A DNA stretch of 64,000 bases from Alkalihalophilus pseudofirmus (lineage in GTDB: Bacteria; Bacillota; Bacilli; Bacillales; Bacillaceae_D): the NCBI RefSeq assembly GCF_029094545.1, contig NZ_CP117835.1:1716001-1780000 (forward strand), read 5' to 3'. Every line of letters starts with the position of its first letter. The stretch's first letter is position 1. Made by a program: the position numbers and the translations under genes. Below the pieces are notes generated by a model that ran no database searches, was not told where the DNA came from, and saw only the letters and a list, made by a program, of their open reading frames with translations. Positions 1 to 8,183 of this stretch are shown in pieces.

Positions 1-1
1 G

Positions 2-685
2 AATATTCAAGGATTTTCAGAAGCAACGATTAATAAGTTTATTGAGCAAGGTTTTATCAAGACAATTGATGATATCTACTCACTATCCAAACATGAAAAA
101 GATATTGTGAAATTGGATGGCTTTGGTAAGCGCTCATATAATAAGTTAATTCAAGCAATTGAAAGCTCAAAGAAAGTTAAATTCGGAAGTTTTATTTATG
201 CGTTAGGCATCCCACATGTAGGAAAGTCTACAGGAAAAACATTAGCTAAAGAATATACTCTTGAAACATTACCGAGTGCAGAGAAACGCTCTCTAATGCA
301 ATTAGATGACATTGGACAGGTAGTTGCAGAGAGTATTGTCAGATGGTTCTCTGTAGATACCAATGTGAATCTATATAAGAAGCTTATGGAAGTTGGCTTA
401 GAGTTTGTTGAGTCTGCATTAGTAAGTGAGGATAGCTCCATAGCAGGTAAGACCTTTGTTGTTACTGGTAGTGTTGGAGTATTTAAAAACAGAAAAGAGC
501 TTCAAGCAAGAATTGAAGAGCTTGGCGGTAAGGTGTCAGGATCTGTGAGTGCAAAGACCGATTATCTTATTTGCGACATGGATAACAGAACAAGCACTAA
601 ATTTAAAAAAGCAGAGAAGTTAAATATTCCAATTATAACAGAAGACATATTCCTAAGTATCATTGAGGGTGAGGTTAGTGAGTAG
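2..685 (+). CDS. NAD-dependent DNA ligase, C-terminal part (5' end outside window)
   Basis: The frame is open from the window edge, so this is the 3' part of a longer gene. Visible are four helix-hairpin-helix segments (QGFSEATINKF, LDGFGKRSYNKL, LGIPHVGKSTGKTLA, LDDIGQVVAESI) and then a BRCT domain starting at AGKTFVVTGS, the usual end of LigA-type ligases, which seal nicks with NAD. Adenylation and OB domains would lie upstream. The last ~35 codons (after TDYLIC, about 575-685) complete the BRCT fold but seem to have arrived with the adjacent endonuclease gene: a second, diverged copy of the same BRCT end lies at the 3' end of that gene. The stop overlaps the next start by 8 bases. SPbeta itself has an ATP-dependent ligase as far as I recall, so this is a different ligase type. 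Confidence 0.88.
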   Translation, partial: NIQGFSEATINKFIEQGFIKTIDDIYSLSKHEKDIVKLDGFGKRSYNKLIQAIESSKKVKFGSFIYALGIPHVGKSTGKTLAKEYTLETLPSAEKRSLMQLDDIGQVVAESIVRWFSVDTNVNLYKKLMEVGLEFVESALVSEDSSIAGKTFVVTGSVGVFKNRKELQARIEELGGKVSGSVSAKTDYLICDMDNRTSTKFKKAEKLNIPIITEDIFLSIIEGEVSE

Positions 686-2066
686 ACTTGCTACAAGTAT
701 AATTGGAGAAAAGTTTAATAGGCTTATCGTGGTGGATCAATATCAGATAAACGGAAAAGGTAAAACTATCTGTGAATGTAAATGCGATTGTGGCAGCAAA
801 AGATTACTGAAAGTAAACTACAGTGAGATTAAAAGGGGGAAAGTTAAGTCTTGCGGTTGTCTTGTAATAGAGAATACCAAAAAGGCAAACACTAAACATA
901 AAAATAGTAACTCTCATCTACATAATGTTTGGTGCAAAATGAAATCCAAATGCTACAATCACACTAGTAAGTACTTTAAAAACTATGGTGGCAAAGGGAT
1001 TGAAGTTTACAAATACTGGCTGGGTGTAAGTGGCTATGATAATTTTTATGACTGGAGCATGTCTAATGGATACTCTAAAGGATTATACCTTAGTAGAAAA
1101 GATAAGATGAAAGACTATTCACCAGATAATTGCCTGTGGGGAAAGTCTAAAGAAACATACAATAATGAATCCTTTAGTATGAAGAGTAAATTATCAATTA
1201 ACGGAAGTGAATACACTCTAGAGCAAATCTGTTCTTTGGTTGGAATATCCTTCAGGGCGGTAGTAGAGAGGATTAAAAATAACTATCTAGATGAGAGAAT
1301 GCTTATGACCACAATGGAACTCAAACAGATTAATCTCAAACAAAAGCACGATGCACTTAAGATGGAAGAATATGACTACACTCCCTTTACAGAAATAGGA
1401 AGTAACATGATTGCGGAAAAATCTAAATCAGGAATATATGAAATCAAAAACAATCTTAACAATAAAGTTTACGTTGGGAGTGCGGTCGATATTTTCACAA
1501 GGTGGAAAAATCATATAAATAATTTAAATAGAAACACTCACCATTCGAAACATTTACAAAATGCATGGAACAAGTATGGAGGAGGGAATTTCAAATTTAA
1601 AGTCTTAGAATATGTAGATAAAGATCACTTAATAAATAGAGAGCAATATTGGATGGATGAATTGAACGCCTACTCTAGTGACCTTGGATATAATATTCAG
1701 TCTATTGCAGGAAGTCCACTTGGAAGAAAAATGAGTGACGAGACAAAGCAAAACTGGAGTAAAAGTCGAAGAAAACCTGTAGTACAACTAAAAGAAGATG
1801 ATGGTATAGTATATCTTGTTGCTAGATGGGATGGGATTAAAGACGCAGCAAAACACCTGAATCTTCATGAGCAGAACATTTCACATTGCTGTAAAAATTT
1901 TCGTATACCTCATAGGTGTGGAGGATTTATATGGATGTATGCTAATGAGTTTGATAATTTATTAATTAATAATGATAAAGAGTCTAGCAGCTCGAAGAAC
2001 AAGAAAGCAAAAGATTTAGGTGTGCCTATTATTAATGAAGAAGAGTTTGTGAGTTTAATAAAATAA
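678..2066 (+). CDS. HNH/AP2-type plus GIY-YIG homing endonuclease with a ligase BRCT tail fused to its C-terminus
   Basis: Start taken as GTG 678, preceded by GAGGGTGAGG; the frame is open from TTG 663. The N-terminal half has a CxCDCG...SCGC zinc module and the YGGKGI...W...F..W..NGY...L.R.DK...Y.P.NC.W pattern of phage HNH/AP2-like endonucleases. The second half has a GIY-YIG core (IYEIKNNLNNKVYVGSAVD), a NUMOD3-like stretch (GSPLGRKMSDETKQNWSKSR) and a NUMOD1-like DNA-binding segment. The last ~32 residues do not belong to an endonuclease: SSSSKNKKAKDLGVPII followed by NEEEFVSLIK is a LigA BRCT ending, aligned without gaps to the end of the upstream ligase. This looks like the original ligase 3' end displaced by the insertion. 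It is a mobile element that probably cuts ligase genes. Confidence 0.8.
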   Translation: MSRLATSIIGEKFNRLIVVDQYQINGKGKTICECKCDCGSKRLLKVNYSEIKRGKVKSCGCLVIENTKKANTKHKNSNSHLHNVWCKMKSKCYNHTSKYFKNYGGKGIEVYKYWLGVSGYDNFYDWSMSNGYSKGLYLSRKDKMKDYSPDNCLWGKSKETYNNESFSMKSKLSINGSEYTLEQICSLVGISFRAVVERIKNNYLDERMLMTTMELKQINLKQKHDALKMEEYDYTPFTEIGSNMIAEKSKSGIYEIKNNLNNKVYVGSAVDIFTRWKNHINNLNRNTHHSKHLQNAWNKYGGGNFKFKVLEYVDKDHLINREQYWMDELNAYSSDLGYNIQSIAGSPLGRKMSDETKQNWSKSRRKPVVQLKEDDGIVYLVARWDGIKDAAKHLNLHEQNISHCCKNFRIPHRCGGFIWMYANEFDNLLINNDKESSSSKNKKAKDLGVPIINEEEFVSLIK

Positions 2067-2184
2067 TTTAAAATAATAGTGGACATGTATAATTGATCAT
2101 GTTACTATAAGTATGTAGCAAAGCAATTGAACAAGTCTTACCAGCCACTTTTAAAAAAACATTAAAATAATTAAAAATTAATAG

Positions 2185-2213
2185 TTTACAAGAATGATAG
2201 AGCGTGGTAAGAT
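2185..2213 (+). promoter_or_regulatory. Promoter upstream of tRNA-Arg
   Basis: TTTACA, 17 bases, TAAGAT. It is directly preceded by the AT element TTAAAAATTAAT that recurs before other phage promoters here. It would drive the tRNA and perhaps the SSB-like gene. Bases 2067-2184 hold no gene I can see. Confidence 0.55.
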
Positions 2214-2322
2214 AAGAGAGTAGTAAAGAACAGGGGGAGTTGAACAAGACATATGAGCTTGGAAAAGTTCGTAGGGCTTCAACGTTAGATTAGCTAGGAG
2301 GGGGAGCTGATCATTAAATCAA

Positions 2323-2394
2323 CCCGATATAGTAAAACGGATATTACGCCTCTCTCCTAAAGAGGAAGTCTAGGTTCGATTCCTAGTATTGGGA
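2323..2394 (+). tRNA. tRNA-Arg (anticodon CCT)
   Basis: A full cloverleaf can be drawn: acceptor stem 2323-2329 with 2387-2393 (one G-T pair), 3-bp D stem 2332-2334 with 2345-2347 and a GG in the D loop, anticodon stem CCTCT/AGAGG with the 7-base loop CTCCTAA, a 4-base variable loop, T stem CTAGG/CCTAG with loop TTCGATT, and discriminator A. The anticodon at 2356-2358 is CCT, which reads AGG. CCA is not encoded. AGG and AGA codons are frequent in the phage genes around it, so the tRNA plausibly supports phage codon use. Confidence 0.9.
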
Positions 2395-2441
2395 CTTGCA
2401 ACAAAAAATAAAAAGTTTACTAAGATAAGGTGGTGATAGCT

Positions 2442-2528
2442 ATGGTAAAGAACATCACAAAAACTGCAGCAGAAGAGTCACAATGCAAATTGTGTGAAAG
2501 GAGTCCACCAGTACAACTTACATATTAA
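2442..2528 (+). CDS. Small CxxC protein, 28 aa (tentative)
   Basis: A short frame with ATG after GGTGGTGATAGCT. It contains a CKLCER motif that could be half of a zinc site. It lies between the tRNA and the SSB-like gene. No family recognised; it may be chance. Confidence 0.35.
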   Translation: MVKNITKTAAEESQCKLCERSPPVQLTY

Positions 2529-2600
2529 AAGCAATCTTTTATTAAGAATTACAATATAATAAATAAAAATTAACGGAAATTAAAAGGAGCGAATTTAACT

Positions 2601-3533
2601 ATGGCAGAAAACACTAACACTTTACGACAAGCGGAAAATCAAGTACATATTGAGGGTATTTTATTAGAGAATCGTTTAGAAGAAAAAGAAATTAACGGGA
2701 AACCAGCAATTACAGGTGAAGTTGATATTGAAATTAAAGAAAACGAAGTACATACGGTAAACTTCTTCTCTTATAAATTTAAAAAGGACTCTAATGAAGA
2801 GAGTGGGCTTTATAAAGGTCTTGCTACAGTAATGAATGAGTATCAATCAGTGAATAAAGTGGGTGCGGAAGCAGCAGATAAGGTTCGTATCACTACTGGA
2901 AACATTGGTCTTAATGAATATTACACTCCAGACGGTCAATTACGCACATTCCCACAAATCAGCTCAAGCTTTATTAATCGAGTGGGTGCGGGTGAAGAGT
3001 TCACACCTAAGGCAGAATTCCGTGCTGAAGTAATTGTAGCAGCAGTAAAAGAAGAATATAAGAACGAGCAAGAAACAGGACGAGCCATCTTAGATGCATA
3101 CCTGCCACTATACGGTGGAAAGATTGTTCCATTCACATTTGTAGTTGGTGAAGATGGCGCAGAATACGTCCAAGACAACTATGAAAAAGGGCAAACGGTA
3201 AAAGTTTGGGGAAATATTGTAAACTTTAAAGAGATTGTTGAGAAAAAGACAGAGGGTGCTTTTGGTAACGCAGATAAGCAAATTAAAACAAATACTGTTC
3301 GTGAATATGTAGTAACGGGTGGGTCTGAGCCTTATGATGAAGATAATGTAAATACATATAAAGTAGATGTAATTAAAAAGGCTCTAACAGAGCGTGAAGT
3401 ACACTTAGAGCAACTTAAGAATAAGAAAAAGGACAATAAAGGAAGCAAGCCTTCAGGTGGAGCAAAGACAGGGTTTGAGACAAAACCAAATAAAAAACCA
3501 GTTGAAATTGATGATAACGACCTTCCATTTTAA
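2601..3533 (+). CDS. Phage single-stranded DNA-binding-like protein (YorF position)
   Basis: 310 aa, ATG after AAAAGGAGCGAATTTAACT. The protein is rich in beta-type sequence up to about residue 245, followed by a Lys/Gly/Pro-rich linker and the acidic end DDNDLPF. That ending is the hallmark of bacterial SSB proteins, whose acidic tip recruits partner replication proteins. It is first in the replication series before the ATPase, helicase, primase and polymerase. I infer ssDNA binding from tail and context; the core domain is not a recognisable OB-fold by eye. Confidence 0.65.
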   Translation: MAENTNTLRQAENQVHIEGILLENRLEEKEINGKPAITGEVDIEIKENEVHTVNFFSYKFKKDSNEESGLYKGLATVMNEYQSVNKVGAEAADKVRITTGNIGLNEYYTPDGQLRTFPQISSSFINRVGAGEEFTPKAEFRAEVIVAAVKEEYKNEQETGRAILDAYLPLYGGKIVPFTFVVGEDGAEYVQDNYEKGQTVKVWGNIVNFKEIVEKKTEGAFGNADKQIKTNTVREYVVTGGSEPYDEDNVNTYKVDVIKKALTEREVHLEQLKNKKKDNKGSKPSGGAKTGFETKPNKKPVEIDDNDLPF

Positions 3534-3643
3534 TATACTAAAGCAATAAAGTAAGTGGTGAATCAGATAAGATTAAAATAAAAAGTGAGGGGTGAAACTC
3601 CCCTCCAATAAATAAAATTAAACAATAAAGGGGTAATTTATAA

Positions 3644-6060
3644 ATGGCTATTGATCTATTGGGAATTGAACCGACTGTAGTGAGCAGGGACTTACGTGGG
3701 AAAATTGTAACTTTTTACGGTAAGTGATTGCCGTCTAATGTGGCAACACATTATGAGTAAACTTCTGAAAAAATCGGGAAGCCTAAGTCATTTTGATATG
3801 GTAATCCGACCTGAAGGCTAGTGTAAAAAACTGGTCAGGGGCAACGCATAGGAGTGAAAACTGTGGCGCACAACATCTTTTGGGAGAGGTGTTGCTGTGA
3901 GAAATAGAAATTATGAAAATAGAGAAGTAATGCATCAAAAGATTGTGATTGAAGGCAAAACATATGGTCAAACAGCTAAGGAGTTAGATTGTAGTGCAAC
4001 TGCAGTTAGGAACTGGGCAATCAAATTTGATTTTCCTAAAGAGCCTCTATACATAAAGCTTAATAGAGAACATGGGGAAAAAATAGAAAATGATTATACT
4101 CAAAACAATAAATTTTTTAGTGAAATAGCCGAAGACTATGGAGTCAACTGGCAAACAGTATCTGATGTTCTACGACACAGAAATATTAAAATAAGAACGA
4201 GATCAGATATTAAAAAGAAGCTAGACTCGGAAAACAAATGTAGAGTATATGACATCAATCGCAACTATTTTGAAACTTGGTCTAATAATATGGCATACAT
4301 ACTTGGTTTCATTTGTGCTGATGGATGTGTTCACACTCACTATGATGAAAAGTTAAATAAGTCAAAGAATGTTGTTATTATCTCTCTTGAAAAAAGCGAC
4401 ATTGAAATTTTACATAAAATAAAGGATGAGATCGGTTACGAAGGAGAAGTGCACACTTATAAAAGCAAAGGATTCAATAAAGAGAGCCACTATTGTACAC
4501 TGAGGATGAATTCAGTTCAATTAGTTAAAAGTTTGAAGTCTTTAGGTGTGACAGAGCGAAAGTCCTTAACTATAAAAATGCCTCCAGTACCAGAAGAATA
4601 TCAGCTAGATTTTATTAGAGGGTATTTTGATGGGGATGGGAGCGTGGGTGGTCAGTATCCTTCGAACTCATTTGGCATAAAAACTACCAAGCAGCAAATT
4701 AGGTTCAGACTGTTTAGTGGTAGTAGAGATATAATTGAATCAATGGAATTGATATTGAGAAATAAAGGACTAAAAAAGAAAAATATAAATAAGCAGCGAT
4801 CCGTCTATGAAATATTATACAGTACAAAGGAATCGATAAAAATATACAATATGATGTACTATGATGGATGTTTGCACTTATATAGAAAAAAGAAAAAATT
4901 TGATGAGTTAATTCAAACAAGAGAAAGCCAACTAGCAGCTAATTAATATTAATAAAAATAATTATGATACTGTGTGCCGCAGAATAAAACTCCCAAGAGG
5001 CAGAAGCATCCCAAGCGGATGAAAAGATATGCTGAGCTGGATCGGAATTGACCGATTGTAGATGGAGTGCCTGAGCTTCATTGATGAGGGAAACCTCCAG
5101 AAGTAAAGGATAAAAAGCCTTTACGATAACAATCTGGAACCAAAATCAGGAAAGACTACTAATGCAACCAAGTTTCCAAACAGTTTACTATTGGCGTTTG
5201 AGCGCGGATACAATGCATTAAACAATGTTCATGCACAACCAATTAACAAGTGGACTGAATTTAAGCAAGTTTTAAAGCAGTTAAACAATCCTAAAGTACG
5301 TGAGAAGTATGAAACGATTATTATTGATACTGCTGATATTGCTTGGGATTTAGCAGAACAGTACGTACTAAATCGTGAAGGCGTAGACAAGATTTCTGAT
5401 ATTCCTTTCGGTGGTGGATATAAATTACTTGAGAAAGAGGTTGATCAAGCCTTTCGCTCCATTCCTTTAATGGATTACGGTTTAGTAATGATTTCTCATA
5501 GTGAAGATAAGCAATTTACAGATGAGAGTGGTCAAGAATTTAATAAAATTGTTCCAACACTGGCTAAAAAAGCTCGAAAAATCGTGTTGCGTATGTCTGA
5601 TATCATCGGCTTTAGTAAGGCTGTAGAAACTGAAGAAGGTGTTGAGGTGCGACTTTATATGCGTGGGTCAACACGATTTGAGGCAGGATCAAGGTGGAAG
5701 CACACACCTAACTACGTGCCGTTTGATTATAATACTTTAGTTGGTGTCATCGCTGACGCAATCGAAAAGCAAGCCGAGGAAGATAAGGTGCAAGCGATTG
5801 ATGGTCATGTAAATGTTTATCAGTCTGTGACAGAAGATCGTCCTTTTGAAGAAGTGCGAAATGAAGCTACAAAGCTTTGTCAAGCAATTGCAGCTGAAGT
5901 TGAAGAAGGTGATGAGCGTAATGCTCGTGTAGCTAAGATCGGAAAAATCATTGAGAATCACTTAGGTAAAGGAAGAAACTTAAAATCAACAGAAGAGGAG
6001 CAAAAGGATTTAATTGAGTTAATTATTCAAGATTTAAACGAATATAAAGAATCATTGTAA
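3644..6060 (+). CDS. RecA/Sak4-like phage ATPase, split by a group I intron (exons 3644-3721 and 5137-6060)
   Basis: Exon 1 encodes 26 residues ending KIVTFYG. Exon 2 opens with EPKSGKTTNATKFPNS and LLLAFERGYNAL. Joined, the junction reads FYG|EPKSGKTT, a perfect Walker A loop (GxxxxGKT), giving a 333-aa protein. A Walker B-like IIIDTADIA follows about 55 residues later, then a motif resembling Sak4/RecA-like NTPases (VMISHSE). Sak4-type proteins are single-strand annealing or recombination ATPases encoded in phage replication clusters; SPbeta YorG has this position and size as I recall. The unspliced message gives only a 27-residue peptide, so splicing is required. SD AAAGGGG precedes ATG 3644. 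Confidence 0.78.
3722..5136 (+). mobile_element. Group I intron in the P-loop of the RecA-like ATPase gene
   Basis: The borders come from restoring the Walker A codons. The exon ends in ACGGT (3717-3721) and pairs with GCCGT at 3730-3734, giving a P1 helix with the conserved U-G pair at the 5' splice site; the intron's last base is G 5136. Both are group I hallmarks. The AT-poor, purine-rich flanks 3735-3890 and 4950-5136 look like folded catalytic core, interrupted by an endonuclease ORF. Length 1,415 bases. I did not resolve P3-P9. Confidence 0.85.
3897..4946 (+). CDS. LAGLIDADG homing endonuclease inside the group I intron
   Basis: 349 aa from GTG 3897, with GGGAGAGG upstream. Two LAGLIDADG-type helices are visible: MAYILGFICADGCV near residue 127 and LDFIRGYFDGDGSV near residue 239, as in single-chain double-motif endonucleases. 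The first ~110 residues hold two helix-turn-helix-like repeats (GQTAKELDCSATAVRNWA and FSEIAEDYGVNWQTVSDVLR), probably extra DNA-contact modules. It would cut intronless alleles at the conserved P-loop codons and spread the intron. Confidence 0.88.
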   Translation: MRNRNYENREVMHQKIVIEGKTYGQTAKELDCSATAVRNWAIKFDFPKEPLYIKLNREHGEKIENDYTQNNKFFSEIAEDYGVNWQTVSDVLRHRNIKIRTRSDIKKKLDSENKCRVYDINRNYFETWSNNMAYILGFICADGCVHTHYDEKLNKSKNVVIISLEKSDIEILHKIKDEIGYEGEVHTYKSKGFNKESHYCTLRMNSVQLVKSLKSLGVTERKSLTIKMPPVPEEYQLDFIRGYFDGDGSVGGQYPSNSFGIKTTKQQIRFRLFSGSRDIIESMELILRNKGLKKKNINKQRSVYEILYSTKESIKIYNMMYYDGCLHLYRKKKKFDELIQTRESQLAAN

Positions 6061-6129
6061 TTACATAAGCAACAAATCATAAGGGAGTTTACTAGCTAGA
6101 CTCCCTTATTTTTAAAGTAGGTGATATTT

Positions 6130-6636
6130 ATCGCAGAGAAAGATAAGAAGATGATCTGTCCTGATTGTAAGGAACATGTTTTAAAGAGTGAAGCCACTCA
6201 AATAGGTAGAAGGTACTTTCATCCAGAATGTGCCGAGAAGAGAAGTAAGCAAGAAAAGAATAGTGACACAGAGAAGCAAGAACTTAAAGAATTGAAAGAT
6301 TACATATACTTTGACCTATACGAGAAAAAGGTGAATATGCCTTTTATTATGAAGCAAGTTTCCGAGTTTAAGAATGAGTATGGGTATCGTTACAAGGGAA
6401 TGGAGTTAACCTTGAGATACTTCTACGGCACTCTAGGCAATTCCATGCAAGAAGGTCATGGAATAGGGATCATACCTTTTATGTATGAAGAGACTAAGAA
6501 GCATATTAGAACTGTAATGAATGTTAAATCCAGTCTTAAAGACTTTGAAGTCAAAGAAGAAAGAGTTATAGAGATTAACACTCCTAAAAAGAGTGACAAC
6601 AAGAGAATTAGAAGAATAGATATGGACTCGTTATAG
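6130..6636 (+). CDS. Small zinc-ribbon phage protein (YorH position)
   Basis: About 168 aa. CPDCKEHVLKSEATQIGRRYFHPEC gives Cys-x2-Cys...His-x3-Cys ligands. The start is uncertain: AGGTGAT at 6119-6125 sits correctly for an ATC codon at 6130 (reading MAEKDKK), while GTG 6121 overlaps that site and ATG 6151 has only a weak site. The remainder is charged and helical with no recognised family. It lies between the RecA-like ATPase and the helicase, 12 bases before the next start, so a role in replication is likely but not shown. Confidence 0.7.
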   Translation: MAEKDKKMICPDCKEHVLKSEATQIGRRYFHPECAEKRSKQEKNSDTEKQELKELKDYIYFDLYEKKVNMPFIMKQVSEFKNEYGYRYKGMELTLRYFYGTLGNSMQEGHGIGIIPFMYEETKKHIRTVMNVKSSLKDFEVKEERVIEINTPKKSDNKRIRRIDMDSL

Positions 6637-6648
6637 GGTGGTGTGTAA

Positions 6649-8169
6649 ATGGCGTTAAATGACAAGAGAGCTGTTTTTCAGGTTTTAGGGTGTTTGATGC
6701 AGAAATCCTATTTGCTTGAAGATGAAGAAAAATGGCTAGTTAAAGATGATTTTGATGAAATGTTTCATAAAATTTGTTTTGCAGCAATCAACAACCTTAA
6801 AGATGATGGAGTGGAAGATATTGACGTGATTATGATAGATTCATTTTTATCTAATTACGATGTTCACTACAAAATTTTTCAGGATAATGATGGAATAGAA
6901 TATCTTATGCAGGCGATGGAAAAGGCAAGCTTAAAAAACTATAGCTATAATTACAACCGACTAAAAAAGTTTAGTTTACTTAGGGCTTACAAAAAAATTG
7001 GTTTTTCTGTAGATGATGTTTATGATGAAAACATTTTAAATCCACGAGAACAAGAAGAAATGATGGAGAAATTCGATAAAATGACTATTTCAGACATTGT
7101 AGACATTTTTGAGAATAAGCAGCTACAAATTAGAAACGTGTTTGTGAATAGTATGAATCGAACAACTGAACATGCATCTAAAGGCAATGAAGAGTTATTC
7201 GCTAGTTATAAGCTAAGCCCTGACTATGGTATCTCACTTATCGGGAACATACAAAACACCATTTTCAGAGGAGCGAAAAAGAAAACTGTAACAATGCGTT
7301 CAGCACCTCAAAATACTGGTAAGACACGTATTGCTTTAGCTGAAGCTACAGACATGGCTATTGACGAATTTTATGATTTAGAAAAAGAGGAATGGGTTCA
7401 ACGCAATGTAGGTGAAAACGTACTCTACATTTCTACTGAAGCAGAAGCCGATGATCTAAGACCGACTATTTGGGCTTACATAAGCGGTGTCAAAGAAAGC
7501 AATATAAAAGATGCTCTGTGCACACCAGAAGAGGAGGAGCGAGTAAAGAAAGCAATTAAAATTCTTGAGCGTTCAAACTTTATTATTGAATACATACCTG
7601 ATTTCAACACAGAGCTTATTGAGACAGTTATTAAAACACATATTCTAGAAAATAAAACAGAGTATATATACTTTGACTACATTCATATTTCAGTTCAAAT
7701 CCTTGAGGAGATGGCTAAACGTTCAAAAGGAATGTCATTGCGTGAAGATATGGTACTGTATATTTTTATGTATCGGCTAGTTGAGATTGCAGCTAGATAT
7801 GATGTTTATATTATAACGGCTTCTCAGTTAAATGGTGAATGGAAAGATGCGAGAGACGCTGATCAAAACTTGCTACGTGGCGCAAAAAGTCTGGCTGATA
7901 AGCTACATAAAGCAATGATTGCGCTTGTGCCCACACAGAAAGACTTGGAAGCATTAGAGCCAATTTACAAAGAAAAATTTGGGTGTGAGCAGCCAAACAT
8001 TGTTTATCATATCTACAAAAACCGAATGACAAAATATAAGAGTATGAAGCTATGGCTCTATATTGATTATGACAATATGCGGGTCAAAGAATTGTTTCTC
8101 ACCACTAATGACTATCAATTGGTGAATATTGAACCAACTGAGATCAAGCAAAAAGATAATGTAGTATAG
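6649..8169 (+). CDS. DnaB-like replicative helicase (YorI-like)
   Basis: 506 aa, ATG after GGGTGGTGTGTAA. The C-terminal RecA-like domain shows the P-loop APQNTGKTR at about residue 218, a NVLYISTEAEADDLRP strand-helix, a Walker B-like YIYFDYIHI at about 340 and IITASQLNG, the sensor-type motif (H4) of DnaB/SF4 helicases. The first ~180 residues correspond to the DnaB N-terminal helical domain. It would unwind DNA ahead of the phage polymerase. Primase, nuclease and polymerase genes follow directly. Confidence 0.85.
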   Translation: MALNDKRAVFQVLGCLMQKSYLLEDEEKWLVKDDFDEMFHKICFAAINNLKDDGVEDIDVIMIDSFLSNYDVHYKIFQDNDGIEYLMQAMEKASLKNYSYNYNRLKKFSLLRAYKKIGFSVDDVYDENILNPREQEEMMEKFDKMTISDIVDIFENKQLQIRNVFVNSMNRTTEHASKGNEELFASYKLSPDYGISLIGNIQNTIFRGAKKKTVTMRSAPQNTGKTRIALAEATDMAIDEFYDLEKEEWVQRNVGENVLYISTEAEADDLRPTIWAYISGVKESNIKDALCTPEEEERVKKAIKILERSNFIIEYIPDFNTELIETVIKTHILENKTEYIYFDYIHISVQILEEMAKRSKGMSLREDMVLYIFMYRLVEIAARYDVYIITASQLNGEWKDARDADQNLLRGAKSLADKLHKAMIALVPTQKDLEALEPIYKEKFGCEQPNIVYHIYKNRMTKYKSMKLWLYIDYDNMRVKELFLTTNDYQLVNIEPTEIKQKDNVV

Positions 8170-8183
8170 GGAGGTGAACTCCC

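Noticed and set aside
663-2066. Intein or group I intron in the ligase gene
   Set aside because: The upstream ligase already ends with a full BRCT domain and a stop; no splicing motifs of inteins (N-terminal Cys, C-terminal HN) and no intron core are seen.
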